Assembly (NCBI GenBank): GCA_038236005.1
Contig: JBBSTI010000028.1
Coordinates: 1 to 29,687, forward strand
Length of the DNA: 29,687 nt
Source of the DNA: CANKBT01 sp038236005
Lineage (GTDB): Bacteria; Actinomycetota; Actinomycetes; Mycobacteriales; SCTD01
Direction of reading: 5' to 3'
Shown here: piece by piece, positions 14,446 through 21,708 of the stretch
Numbering within the stretch: position 1 is the first letter of the stretch
How the letters are laid out: each line of letters begins with the position of its first letter
Notes under the pieces: generated by a model
Seen by the model: the letters and a program-made list of their open reading frames with translations, nothing else
Databases searched by the model: none
What the model was told of the DNA's origin: nothing
Program-made: the position numbers and the translations under genes

Positions 14446-17099
14446 GCGTGGTCGCGAGCCGGGCCGTCACCGGCCGGTCCGAGCAGCGGGATCCAGGGGG
14501 CCAGCCGACGCGCCGTCTCGGCGGCGGGCGCGGGACGGCCGTAGTGCCAGCCCTGGCCGTACTGGCAACCGATCGCCGCCAGGTGCCCGGCGACCTGCGC
14601 GGTCTCGATGCCCTCGGCCACGACCGGCAGCTCGAGCGCGTGACAGACCCCGAGGATCGAGTCCAGCAGCCGCGCGGCTCCCGGGTCCGCGGACGAGGCC
14701 AGGACGAAGGACTTGTCGACCTTCACGGTGTCGACCGGGAGCCGGGCGAGCTGGGACAGCGACGACTGGCCGGTGCCGAAGTCGTCCAGCAGGACGAGCA
14801 CGCCGAGCCGGCGGAGCGCGGTGAGCGCGGCGAGAGCCGCGTCCGGGTCCAGCACGACGGCGCTCTCGGTGACCTCGACCCGCAGCAGCCGGGCCGGCAC
14901 ACGGTGCCGGTGCAGGGCTGCGGCCACCCGGTCGGGCAGGGCCGCGGTCAGCTCGGTGCGGGACACGTTGACCGAGACCGGGAGCACCGCGAGCCCGGCA
15001 GACCCCCAGGCGGCGAGATCGGCGCAGGCCCGGTCCAGCACCCACGTGTCGATCTGCGGCATCAGACCGCACCTCTCCGCCACCGGGATGAAGACGTCCG
15101 GGCCGACGGAGCCCAGCTCCGGGTCGGTCCAGCGGAGCAACGCCTCGAAGGCGACGGCCGCCCCGCCCACCAGGCTGACGACCGGCTGGTAGTGCAGCGT
15201 GAACCGGTCCTCTGCGAACGCCCGGCGCAGGCCGGCCTGCACCGCCATCGTGGCGCGGAGGTTCTCGTGCAGCCGCGGCGCGTAGCGGGCCCACCGGTTG
15301 CGCCCCGCGTCCTTCGCCGCATACATCGCAAGGTCGGCGTTGCGCATCAGCTCCTCGGGCGAGGGCCGGCTCCGGGTGTCCGCCAGGCCGACGCTCCCGC
15401 CCGTGGTCAGCAGCCGGTCCCCTGCGGGCAGCGGCCGGTGCAACGCGTCCACGACCCGCTCGGCGACCGCCTCCGCGTCGACGACGGCCTCGAGCACGAC
15501 GAGGAACTCGTCCCCGCCGATCCGCAGCACCTCGTCCTCGCCCCGCACGCAGGCCCGCAGCTGCGAGGCCACGGCGACCAGCAGGGCGTCGCCCTGCGCG
15601 TGACCGAAGGTGTCGTTCACATCTTTGAAACCGTCCAGGTCCACCAGCAGGATGCTGCGCAGCTCCGGGCTCTCGCAGAGCTCACCGACCAGACGACGGG
15701 CCCGGGCGAGGTTGCCCAGACCGGTGAGCGCGTCGTGCTCGGCGTCGTGCCGCACCTGCTCGGCGAGCAGGTGCTGCTCGTGGACGTCGCGGGTGTTGAC
15801 CACCACCCCGGACACGTCCCCGTCGACGAGCAGGCGCATGCGGCTCTCGTGCCAGCGGTAGGTCCCGTCCAGGCAGCGCAGCCGCAGGAGCGTCCGCGCC
15901 GTCTCCCCCGGCGACTGCGCGGCTCGCTGCCAGGCGGCACCCGCACCCGGGCGGTCATCCGGGTGCAGGAAGGCGCCGAGCTGTTGCCCGGCTCGCTCCG
16001 CGACCCCGGTCGCGGTCACCAGGGCGGGGCTCGCATAGAGCAGACCGCCGTCGGGTCCGTGCAGCGTGATCAGGTCCGAGGAGCCGAGCACCAGCGACCG
16101 GAACAGCTCGTCCCGGGCGGCCAGCCGACGGCTCACGGCCCGATGGTCCCGTCCCGAGACGACCTGACGCAGACCCAGCAGGGCGGAGATGGTGACTCCG
16201 GTGAGAGCGCCTGCCCGGGACATCGGCTCGTCGCGCAGCAGCAGCGCCGATCCGACCACCAACGCGGCCACCAGTGGCAGCAGCGGGAGCAGGGGCAGCG
16301 CCCGCAGCCACGCCGGACGACGTGCCGACGTCCGGGGACGCGGACGACCGGCGACCCGGGCGCCGGCCAGCACCAGCACGATGCCGGCCTCGGCGACCAG
16401 CGCCATCGGAGCGTCCGGCCGAAAGGTGCCCTCGGCCTCGCTCGCGGCGTAGGCGACGTCAGCGGTGGCGTACAGGGCCAGGCCGAGCGTCAAGAGCGAC
16501 AGCTCGAGCCGTGCGCCACCGTGCACCCGGGCGATCACGCTGACCGCGAGCCCGACCAGGAACACGTCACCCGCCGGATAGGCGAGGACCATGACGGCTT
16601 GGAGCCCGGACACGTCCGACCCGACCCCACCGGGCTGCATCACCGTGGTCCAGACGACGAACCACAGCGCCGCGCCTGCCACCAGGCCGTCGAGCAGGCT
16701 GCGCAGGCGCGATCCGGCGGTCTCGGTCGACACCGGGTAGGACAGCAGCGCGGCGGCGGCCACCGGCATGAAGCTCAGATGGACGACGTCGTCCACGGAG
16801 ATCACGTCCGGGTCGCCGCCGGTGGCCGCTCGCCCGATCGCCAGCACACCGGCGACGAACGTGCACATCATGGCGATGGCCAGCAGGCGCCGTCCCCGTG
16901 CCAACCCGGGGCGAGACCCCCTGGCCCGCTGCCACATCACCGCGCTGGCGCCGACGATCGTCAGGGCCTGGACGACATACACGGTCACCACCGACGCGGT
17001 GCCGGGGATCGGTCGGGCCAGCACCACGACGGCCAGGACGCACCAGAGAACCCCACCGGCGGCCAGAGCCGCCGTGCCACCTCGCCCACCGTTCGCCAC
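14415..17099 (-). CDS. Membrane PAS-GGDEF-EAL protein (c-di-GMP synthesis/hydrolysis)
   Basis: An 894-residue signalling protein. The N-terminal membrane sensor (about 10-310) has eight or nine hydrophobic helices. A PAS domain follows at about 330-440 (LVLGSSDLITLHGPDGGLLYASPALVTATG). The GGDEF domain has an intact active site G528-G529-D-E-F532 and an intact RxxD inhibitory I-site (R519-D522) five residues before it. The EAL domain keeps E652-A-L654, N711, E744, D772-D773 (DDFGTG), K796 and E829 (AEGIE). Both halves therefore look catalytically competent, so net activity cannot be predicted. The start is GTG 17099 with no good ribosome site, so the start is the least certain point. The gene lies 84 bp downstream of the DsbA-like gene; the gap is relatively AT-rich and may hold its promoter. 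Confidence 0.92.
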   Translation of the reverse strand: MANGGRGGTAALAAGGVLWCVLAVVVLARPIPGTASVVTVYVVQALTIVGASAVMWQRARGSRPGLARGRRLLAIAMMCTFVAGVLAIGRAATGGDPDVISVDDVVHLSFMPVAAAALLSYPVSTETAGSRLRSLLDGLVAGAALWFVVWTTVMQPGGVGSDVSGLQAVMVLAYPAGDVFLVGLAVSVIARVHGGARLELSLLTLGLALYATADVAYAASEAEGTFRPDAPMALVAEAGIVLVLAGARVAGRPRPRTSARRPAWLRALPLLPLLPLVAALVVGSALLLRDEPMSRAGALTGVTISALLGLRQVVSGRDHRAVSRRLAARDELFRSLVLGSSDLITLHGPDGGLLYASPALVTATGVAERAGQQLGAFLHPDDRPGAGAAWQRAAQSPGETARTLLRLRCLDGTYRWHESRMRLLVDGDVSGVVVNTRDVHEQHLLAEQVRHDAEHDALTGLGNLARARRLVGELCESPELRSILLVDLDGFKDVNDTFGHAQGDALLVAVASQLRACVRGEDEVLRIGGDEFLVVLEAVVDAEAVAERVVDALHRPLPAGDRLLTTGGSVGLADTRSRPSPEELMRNADLAMYAAKDAGRNRWARYAPRLHENLRATMAVQAGLRRAFAEDRFTLHYQPVVSLVGGAAVAFEALLRWTDPELGSVGPDVFIPVAERCGLMPQIDTWVLDRACADLAAWGSAGLAVLPVSVNVSRTELTAALPDRVAAALHRHRVPARLLRVEVTESAVVLDPDAALAALTALRRLGVLVLLDDFGTGQSSLSQLARLPVDTVKVDKSFVLASSADPGAARLLDSILGVCHALELPVVAEGIETAQVAGHLAAIGCQYGQGWHYGRPAPAAETARRLAPWIPLLGPAGDGPARDHAQTTIRIGRP

Positions 17100-17183
17100 G
17101 GCCGGGTGATCGACAGGCCGAAGGACGCCGGCAATGGCTGATTGTGACTAGATCAAGACCAGGACCGGACCCTGCCCGGACGT

Positions 17184-17813
17184 CTAGCCGAGCTGAGGGC
17201 CCTCCGTACGGGTGCGCTTGAGCTCGAAGAAGTATTCGTAGCCCGCGAGCAGGCGCGCGCCGTCCCAGATCTGCCCCGCCTGCTCCCCGGTCGGCACCCG
17301 GGTGATCACCGGCCCGAAGAACGCCGTGCCGTCGATGTGGAGCACCGGCGTGCCGACGTCCATGCCGACCGGGTCCATGCCCTCGTGGTGGCTCGCGCGC
17401 AGCTTCTCGTCCCAGGAGTCGTCGGAGGCGGCGGCGGCCAGCTCGGCGGGCAGCCCGGCCTCGGCCAGCGCATCGGCGATCAGGGCCGGGTCGTCCAGCG
17501 ACATCGGCTCGCCCTCGGCCGGGTGCAGGCGCGACCCGAGCGCGTCGTACAGCGGCAGAAGGTCGTCGGTCTGCTCCTGCACAGCGATCAGCACCCGCAC
17601 CGGGCCCCAGCCCTTGCCCATCATCTCGACGTACTGCTCCGAGAGGTCGCGCCCCTCGTTGAGCACCGAGAGGCTCATCACCCGCCAGCGCACGGTCACC
17701 GGACGGACCTTCTCCACCTCGAGGACCCAGCGCGAGGTCGCCCAGGCAAACGGGCACAGCGGGTCGAAGAAGAAGTCGAGCGAGGCAGGAGCGGTGAGGT
17801 CAACAGAAGGCAT
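17184..17813 (-). CDS. DsbA-like thiol oxidoreductase, Rv2466c (mycothiol-dependent) family
   Basis: A 209-residue thioredoxin-fold protein with an inserted helical domain. The active-site segment DFFFDPLCPFAWATSRW (13-29) matches the DsbA/FrnE/2-hydroxychromene isomerase-like group and, through SRWVLEVEKVRPVTVRWRVMSL, the Rv2466c family. GTPVLHIDGTAFFGPVITR carries the cis-Pro loop (TPV). Rv2466c has CPWC; here the motif is C20-P-F-A, so only one active-site cysteine remains, implying a monothiol mechanism with mycothiol or a non-redox role. AGGG lies six bases before ATG 17813; a start seven codons earlier is in frame. It sits divergent to pepN, as in M. tuberculosis (Rv2466c/Rv2467). Confidence 0.9.
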   Translation of the reverse strand: MPSVDLTAPASLDFFFDPLCPFAWATSRWVLEVEKVRPVTVRWRVMSLSVLNEGRDLSEQYVEMMGKGWGPVRVLIAVQEQTDDLLPLYDALGSRLHPAEGEPMSLDDPALIADALAEAGLPAELAAAASDDSWDEKLRASHHEGMDPVGMDVGTPVLHIDGTAFFGPVITRVPTGEQAGQIWDGARLLAGYEYFFELKRTRTEGPQLG

Positions 17814-17834
17814 GACAAGCCCTTGCCCGCGCAA

Positions 17835-17883
17835 GCACCACCCGGAACCCGGGCCCGGGCCGTGCCTGGGTCCCGGATGGTGC
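17835..17883. promoter_or_regulatory. Imperfect long inverted repeat between the DsbA-like gene and pepN
   Basis: The arms 17835-17853 (GCACCACCCGGAACCCGGG) and 17865-17883 (CCTGGGTCCCGGATGGTGC) are complementary at 16 of 19 positions, with an 11-base centre, itself part of CCCGGGCCCGGG (17848-17859). The element fills much of the 98-bp divergent gap. It could be an operator or, in the pepN leader, an RNA hairpin ending 28 bases before the start codon. Function is inferred. Confidence 0.4.
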
Positions 17884-17911
17884 CCCGTCGCAGGGCTGCG
17901 AGGATGTCTGG

Positions 17912-20446
17912 GTGAAGACCGACGCGCCGACCACCGACAACCTCACCCGCGACGAGGCCGCCGCCCGAGCCCGCCTGCTCGAGGTCAGCTCCTACCAGGT
18001 CGCCCTCGACCTTCGCGACCAGCAGCGCGACACGTTCGACTCCCGGACGACGGTGCGCTTCTCGGCCACCGAGCCCGGGGCCGAGACCTTCATCGAGATC
18101 GCGTCGGCCGGGCTCCGTGCCGCCACCCTGAACGGTGAGCCGATCGACACCTCGGCCTACGACGGCCGCCGACTCTGCCTGCCGGGCCTCGCCGCCGACA
18201 GCACCCTGGTGGTCGAGGCCGACTGTCGCTACATGCGTACGGGCGAGGGGCTGCACCGGTTCGTCGACCCGGTCGACGACGCCGTCTACCTCTACAGCCA
18301 GTTCGAGACCTACGACGCGCACCGGATGTATGCCTGCTTCGACCAGCCCGACCTCAAGGCCACCTTCGCCCTGACCGTCGAGGCACCCAGCGACTGGGTC
18401 TGCGTGTCCGGTGGTGCGAGCACCCGGGACGGCGACACCTGGACCTTCGAGGTGATGCCGCGGATCAGCACCTACATCACCGCGCTGATCGCCGGTCCGT
18501 ACGCGCACGTGCACGCCGAGCACGACGGGATCGACCTCGGCCTCTACTGCCGCGCCAGCCTGCTGGAGCACCTGGACGCCGAGGAGCTGTTCCTCATCAC
18601 CCGCCAGGGCTTCGACTTCTTCCACCGAGTCTTCGAGATGCGCTACCCGTTCGGCAAGTACGACCAGCTGTTCGTCCCGGAGTTCAACGCGGGAGCGATG
18701 GAGAACGCCGGCGCGGTGACCTTCCTGGAGGACTACGTCTTCCGCTCCCGGGTGACGGACGCCTCCTACGAGCGCCGGGCCGAGACGATCCTGCACGAGA
18801 TGGCGCACATGTGGTTCGGCGACCTCGTGACGATGCGCTGGTGGGACGACCTCTGGCTCAACGAGAGCTTCGCGACCTACATGTCCGTGCTCGCGCAGAC
18901 CAGCGACACCCGGTGGACGCACGCCTGGACGACGTTCGCCAACAGCGAGAAGACCTGGGCCTACCGGCAGGACCAGCTGCCCAGCACCCACCCGGTCGCC
19001 GCCGACATCAGCGACATGGACGACGTGCGGGTCAACTTCGACGGCATCACGTACGCCAAGGGGGCGTCCGTGCTCAAGCAGCTGGTCGCCTGGGTCGGTC
19101 AGGACGCCTTCCTGGCGGGCGTGCGGACCTACTTCACCAAGCACGCGTACGGCAACACCTCGCTGCAGGACCTGCTGGTCGAGCTGGAGGCCGCCAGCGG
19201 CCGCGACCTGACCGACTGGTCGCGCCAGTGGCTGCAGACCGCCGGGGTCAACACGCTGCGGCCGCTGCTGGAGGTGGACGACGACGGGACGATCTCGTCG
19301 TTCGCGATCGGGCAGGAGGCACCCGAGCAGTGGCCGACGCTGCGGCCCCACCGGGTCGCGGTCGGTCTCTACGACCTGAAGGACGGCGCCCTGGTGCGCA
19401 CCGAGCGGATCGAGCTGGACGTGGTCGGTGCGCTCACCGAGGTGCCTGAGCTGGTCGGCCGGGCCCGCCCCGCGCTGGTGCTGGTCAACGACGACGACCT
19501 GGCCTACGCCAAGCTCCGGCTCGACGACCGCTCGCTGGAGACGCTGCTGACCCACGTCGGCGACATCGCCGACTCGCTCCCCCGCGCCCTGTGCTGGTCG
19601 GCGGCATGGGACATGACCCGGGACGCCGAGATGCGCGCGCGCGACTACGTGGAGCTGGTCCTGACCGGCATCGACGCCGAGACCGACATCGGGATGGTCC
19701 AGTCGTTGCTGCGCCAGGCCCAGGCCGCCTGCACCCAGTTCGCCGAGCCGGCCTGGGCGCCGCAGGGCCGGGCTCTGATCGCCGAGAAGGCCCAGCGTGC
19801 GCTAGACGTCTCGGAGGGCGGTAGCGACCTGCAGCTGGCCTGGGCCCGCACCCTGTCCGCGGTCGCCACCACCGACGAGCAGCGCACCCTGCTGCGTGAG
19901 CTGCTGTCGGGTGCGGCGGACGTGCCAGGGCTGGTCGTCGACACCGACCTGCGCTGGGCGCTGCTCGGCCGGCTGGTCGCGCTCGGCGATGCCGGAGAGG
20001 ACGAGATCGCCGCCGAGCAGCAGCGTGACCGGACCGCGGCGGGAGCCCGCCAGGCTGCAGCCGCCCGGGCGGCCCGTCCGACGCAGGCGGCCAAGGAGCA
20101 GGCGTGGACCGACGTCGTCGTCGGCACCGACCTGCCGAACGCCCTGCGCTCAGCGGTCATCGGCGGGTTCACCCAGGCCGAGCAGATCGAGCTGCTCGCG
20201 CCCTTCGTCCCGCGCTACTTCGCCGCGATCTCCGAGATCTGGCGCACCCGCACCGCGGAGAGCGCGCAGAGCCTGGTCGTCGGGCTCTATCCGTTCCTGC
20301 AGGACGCCGAGGACATCCTCGCCCGCACCGACGCCTTCCTGGACGACGACGGCGTGCCCGCGGCGCTGCGCCGATTGCTGTCCGAGGGCCGCGACGGGGT
20401 AGCCCGCGCCCAGCGCGCCCGCCAGCGGGACGCCGCCGCCGACTGA
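17912..20446 (+). CDS. pepN: Aminopeptidase N (M1 family zinc metallopeptidase)
   Basis: An 844-residue cytosolic M1 aminopeptidase that trims N-terminal residues from peptides produced by Clp and other proteases. The N-terminal beta domain has QFETYDAHRMYACFDQPDLKA (130-150). The substrate motif GAMEN is at 261-265. The zinc site is HEMAH at 295-299, with Glu318 in LWLNESFATY. The C-terminal ERAP1-like helical domain ends in a basic Ala/Arg tail. The length and the start VKTDAPTTDNLTRDEAAARA match the actinobacterial PepN type. GTG 17912 has GAGG nine bases upstream. The divergent neighbour is the DsbA-like gene, and a GC-rich hairpin follows the stop after 11 bp. Confidence 0.96.
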   Translation: MKTDAPTTDNLTRDEAAARARLLEVSSYQVALDLRDQQRDTFDSRTTVRFSATEPGAETFIEIASAGLRAATLNGEPIDTSAYDGRRLCLPGLAADSTLVVEADCRYMRTGEGLHRFVDPVDDAVYLYSQFETYDAHRMYACFDQPDLKATFALTVEAPSDWVCVSGGASTRDGDTWTFEVMPRISTYITALIAGPYAHVHAEHDGIDLGLYCRASLLEHLDAEELFLITRQGFDFFHRVFEMRYPFGKYDQLFVPEFNAGAMENAGAVTFLEDYVFRSRVTDASYERRAETILHEMAHMWFGDLVTMRWWDDLWLNESFATYMSVLAQTSDTRWTHAWTTFANSEKTWAYRQDQLPSTHPVAADISDMDDVRVNFDGITYAKGASVLKQLVAWVGQDAFLAGVRTYFTKHAYGNTSLQDLLVELEAASGRDLTDWSRQWLQTAGVNTLRPLLEVDDDGTISSFAIGQEAPEQWPTLRPHRVAVGLYDLKDGALVRTERIELDVVGALTEVPELVGRARPALVLVNDDDLAYAKLRLDDRSLETLLTHVGDIADSLPRALCWSAAWDMTRDAEMRARDYVELVLTGIDAETDIGMVQSLLRQAQAACTQFAEPAWAPQGRALIAEKAQRALDVSEGGSDLQLAWARTLSAVATTDEQRTLLRELLSGAADVPGLVVDTDLRWALLGRLVALGDAGEDEIAAEQQRDRTAAGARQAAAARAARPTQAAKEQAWTDVVVGTDLPNALRSAVIGGFTQAEQIELLAPFVPRYFAAISEIWRTRTAESAQSLVVGLYPFLQDAEDILARTDAFLDDDGVPAALRRLLSEGRDGVARAQRARQRDAAAD

Positions 20447-20457
20447 GCCGCTCCCGG

Positions 20458-20484
20458 CCGCGGGCCTGCTCGACACGCCCGCGG
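20458..20484 (+). terminator. GC-rich hairpin downstream of pepN
   Basis: CCGCGGGC (20458-20465) and GCCCGCGG (20477-20484) form a perfect 8-bp stem with an 11-base loop, 11 bases after the pepN stop. There is no T-run, as often in actinomycetes, so termination is plausible but unproven. Confidence 0.5.
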
Positions 20485-20514
20485 TGACCTGGAAGATCGC
20501 CGCGGTTTCCTCCT

Positions 20515-20604
20515 GAGCGCGCCAGACGTGCCCGGCCTGGGCAGCGCCAGCGCGAGGCCTGCGGCGTCCGCGATCTATCGGAGCCCGTCAACGATCCTGG
20601 CGGC
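20515..20604 (-). pseudogene. Decayed fragment of the DUF5130-like gene 3' end
   Basis: Bases 20525-20604 match 20908-20987, inside the intact DUF5130-like gene, at about 66 of 80 positions without gaps and at a constant offset of 383 bp. Minus-strand translation gives AARIVDGLR, then a stop, then IADAAGLALALPRPGTSGAL. The intact protein has AAGVIDGLRQIADAAGRAPALPAPGTSGAL, split here for comparison at the Gln. The Gln codon has become TAG. Similarity stops on the plus-coordinate side just before the palindrome array and on the other side after GAL. It looks like the remnant of a partial tandem duplication. Confidence 0.7.
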
Positions 20605-20624
20605 TGAGCGACGCGTCGGGCCCA

Positions 20625-20660
20625 GGTGATCTTGGGGCCGATAGCGGCCCGAAGATCACC
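20625..20660. repeat. Palindrome array unit 1
   Basis: GGTGATCTT (20625-20633) and AAGATCACC (20652-20660) flank an 18-bp spacer with an inner stem GGGCCG / CGGCCC (20635-20640 with 20645-20650) around the loop ATAG. Outer and inner stems are separated by one G-G mismatch. Confidence 0.9.
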
Positions 20661-20685
20661 AGAGCTGGTGGGGGCCAGACATCGC

Positions 20686-20723
20686 TGGTGATCTTCGCCG
20701 GCACATCGGCTCGAAGATCACCA
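20686..20723. repeat. Palindrome array unit 2
   Basis: GGTGATCTT (20687-20695) and AAGATCACC (20714-20722), extended by one T-A pair outside, enclose a spacer with inner stem GCCG / CGGC (20697-20700 with 20707-20710) around GCACAT. The inner stem is offset, leaving C on one side and TCG on the other unpaired. Confidence 0.9.
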
Positions 20724-20740
20724 AGGGGCCGAGCGCCCGT

Positions 20741-20792
20741 CGAGCACTGGTGATCTTGGCTGCGGTCGTGGCGCAAAGATCACCAGTGCTCG
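20741..20792. repeat. Palindrome array unit 3 (17-bp perfect arms)
   Basis: CGAGCACTGGTGATCTT (20741-20757) and AAGATCACCAGTGCTCG (20776-20792) are perfect 17-bp inverted arms. The 18-bp spacer holds TGCG / CGCA (20761-20764 with 20772-20775). It is the strongest hairpin of the array and lies directly downstream of the DUF5130-like gene, so it may also terminate that transcript. Confidence 0.92.
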
Positions 20793-20798
20793 AGGCGG

Positions 20799-21347
20799 TC
20801 AGTGGTTCTCGGGCTCGCGTGCTTCGTCGATCCCGTGCGGATCCGGCTCGCCGAGCGCCGGCGTGGTCGGCGGCTCGGAGTGGGCCGTGGAGACTGCAAG
20901 GGCCCCGGACGTGCCCGGCGCGGGCAGGGCCGGCGCGCGGCCGGCGGCGTCCGCGATCTGGCGGAGGCCGTCGATGACGCCGGCGGCGATGTCGCTCCCG
21001 ACGAAGGACGTCGTCATCGACAGCACGGCGAGCGCGCAGACCCGGTCGGGCACCCGTCGGCTGATCGTCGGGCCGGTGACGATCTCGACCCGGCGCTGCC
21101 CAGGGGCGACGACCAGCAGGACCGCGGAGCCAGCACGCGGGCCCAGGGCCGCATGCAGGCGCAGCGCCCCGTCGCGGAACCCGCCGTCGTCGACGTTGAG
21201 GTCGCCGATCAGGACGGAGGCGTCGACCCCGTTCTGCTCGCGCAGGCTGGCGACGACCTCCTCGATCCGGTCGGAGTCACGGGGCGACAGGCCAGGACCT
21301 CGGGTCGATGGCGTCGTCATCGTGGTCGTGGTCCCCGTCTTCGTCAC
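20799..21347 (-). CDS. DUF5130-like (TPM-fold) protein
   Basis: A 182-residue protein with a TPM/DUF5130-like domain at about 25-140 (LSPRDSDRIEEVVASLREQNGVDASVLIGDLN... LVVAPGQRRVEIVTGPTISRRVPDRVCALAVLSMTTSFVGSDIAAGVIDGLRQIADAAG). An Ala/Pro-rich tail follows. No signal peptide or membrane helix is visible. Function is unknown. The start chosen is GTG 21347, with GGTGAG nine bases upstream, 10 bp after the stop of the lipoprotein gene; GTG 21380 or ATG 21320 are in-frame alternatives. It is third in a malQ-lipoprotein-DUF5130 series of minus-strand genes. Part of its 3' end is duplicated in decayed form at 20515-20604. Confidence 0.82.
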   Translation of the reverse strand: MTKTGTTTTMTTPSTRGPGLSPRDSDRIEEVVASLREQNGVDASVLIGDLNVDDGGFRDGALRLHAALGPRAGSAVLLVVAPGQRRVEIVTGPTISRRVPDRVCALAVLSMTTSFVGSDIAAGVIDGLRQIADAAGRAPALPAPGTSGALAVSTAHSEPPTTPALGEPDPHGIDEAREPENH

Positions 21348-21357
21348 GGTGTGTTTC

Positions 21358-21708
21358 TCACCAGGTGCCACTGGCTCCACCCTTCTGCTCGCGACCAGGC
21401 TCGGCCGTCTCGACCGCGGCCACCGGGTCAGGCGGTCCGGCGAACCACACCGGCGGTGCCCCCCAGCCCTTGCCGGACCGGTAGCGGGTCGACCGCACCA
21501 TCCCGGGCAGCCACACGAGCGCAGCCAGCAGGAGCAGGGCGGAGACCGGCGTGAGGACGTACAGCAGCAGGGTCTCCCCGCCGGTCAGCCCGCTGGACAG
21601 GTTGGCGCCCTCCTGCGGCCCGAGCAGGGCGTTGCCGTTGCCGCACGCGGCCAGCAGCATCAGGGCCGACAGGGCTAGCGCCCTACGGACGGCACGATCG
21701 CGGGTCAC
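21358..21708 (-). CDS. Small membrane lipoprotein
   Basis: A 116-residue predicted lipoprotein. A basic N-terminus (MTRDRAVRR), hydrophobic core and lipobox LLAAC place the lipidated cysteine at 22. A second hydrophobic helix (about 46-68, LLLYVLTPVSALLLLAALVWLPG) would re-enter the membrane, and a polar tail with GKGWGAPPVWFAGPPDPVAAVE follows. No enzymatic motif is present. GTG 21708 lies in a GTGA overlapping the malQ stop, and GGAG sits seven bases upstream, so translation is probably coupled to malQ. The DUF5130-like gene follows after 10 bp. The context suggests these two small proteins act together at the membrane, but this is inference. Confidence 0.83.
   Translation of the reverse strand: MTRDRAVRRALALSALMLLAACGNGNALLGPQEGANLSSGLTGGETLLLYVLTPVSALLLLAALVWLPGMVRSTRYRSGKGWGAPPVWFAGPPDPVAAVETAEPGREQKGGASGTW

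Larger units (their letters stand above)
20625..20792. repeat. Regular array of three inverted-repeat units, exact 62-bp period
   Basis: GGTGATCTT begins at 20625, 20687 and 20749; its inverse AAGATCACC begins at 20652, 20714 and 20776. Each pair encloses exactly 18 bp, and units are separated by exactly 26 bp, giving a period of 62 bp. The 9-bp arms are invariant while spacers and inter-unit DNA differ. Each spacer nevertheless contains its own short complementary stem, so the whole reads as three related but not identical hairpins. The array sits between the 3' ends of two convergent genes and stops 6 bp before the stop codon of the DUF5130-like gene. A role as bidirectional terminator, protein-binding array or palindromic mobile repeat is open. 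No gene is present in 20447-20798. Confidence 0.9.

Noticed and set aside
13650..17141. An 1163-codon open frame on the plus strand across rpiB, DUF429 and GGDEF-EAL genes
   Set aside because: It is a mirror frame of genes with clear catalytic motifs, its composition is Gln/Arg/His-rich, and no domain is recognisable.
17696..19555. A 619-codon minus-strand frame opposite pepN
   Set aside because: It covers the HExxH and GAMEN region of pepN in antisense and has no motif or ribosome site of its own.
20493..20501. AAGATCGCC as a degenerate array arm
   Set aside because: It has one mismatch, is out of phase with the 62-bp period and has no clear partner 18 bp upstream.
20625..20792. The palindrome array as a CRISPR
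   Set aside because: Repeats are 9-bp arms in alternating orientation, with 18- and 26-bp intervals. There is no long identical direct repeat, no cas gene and no leader.
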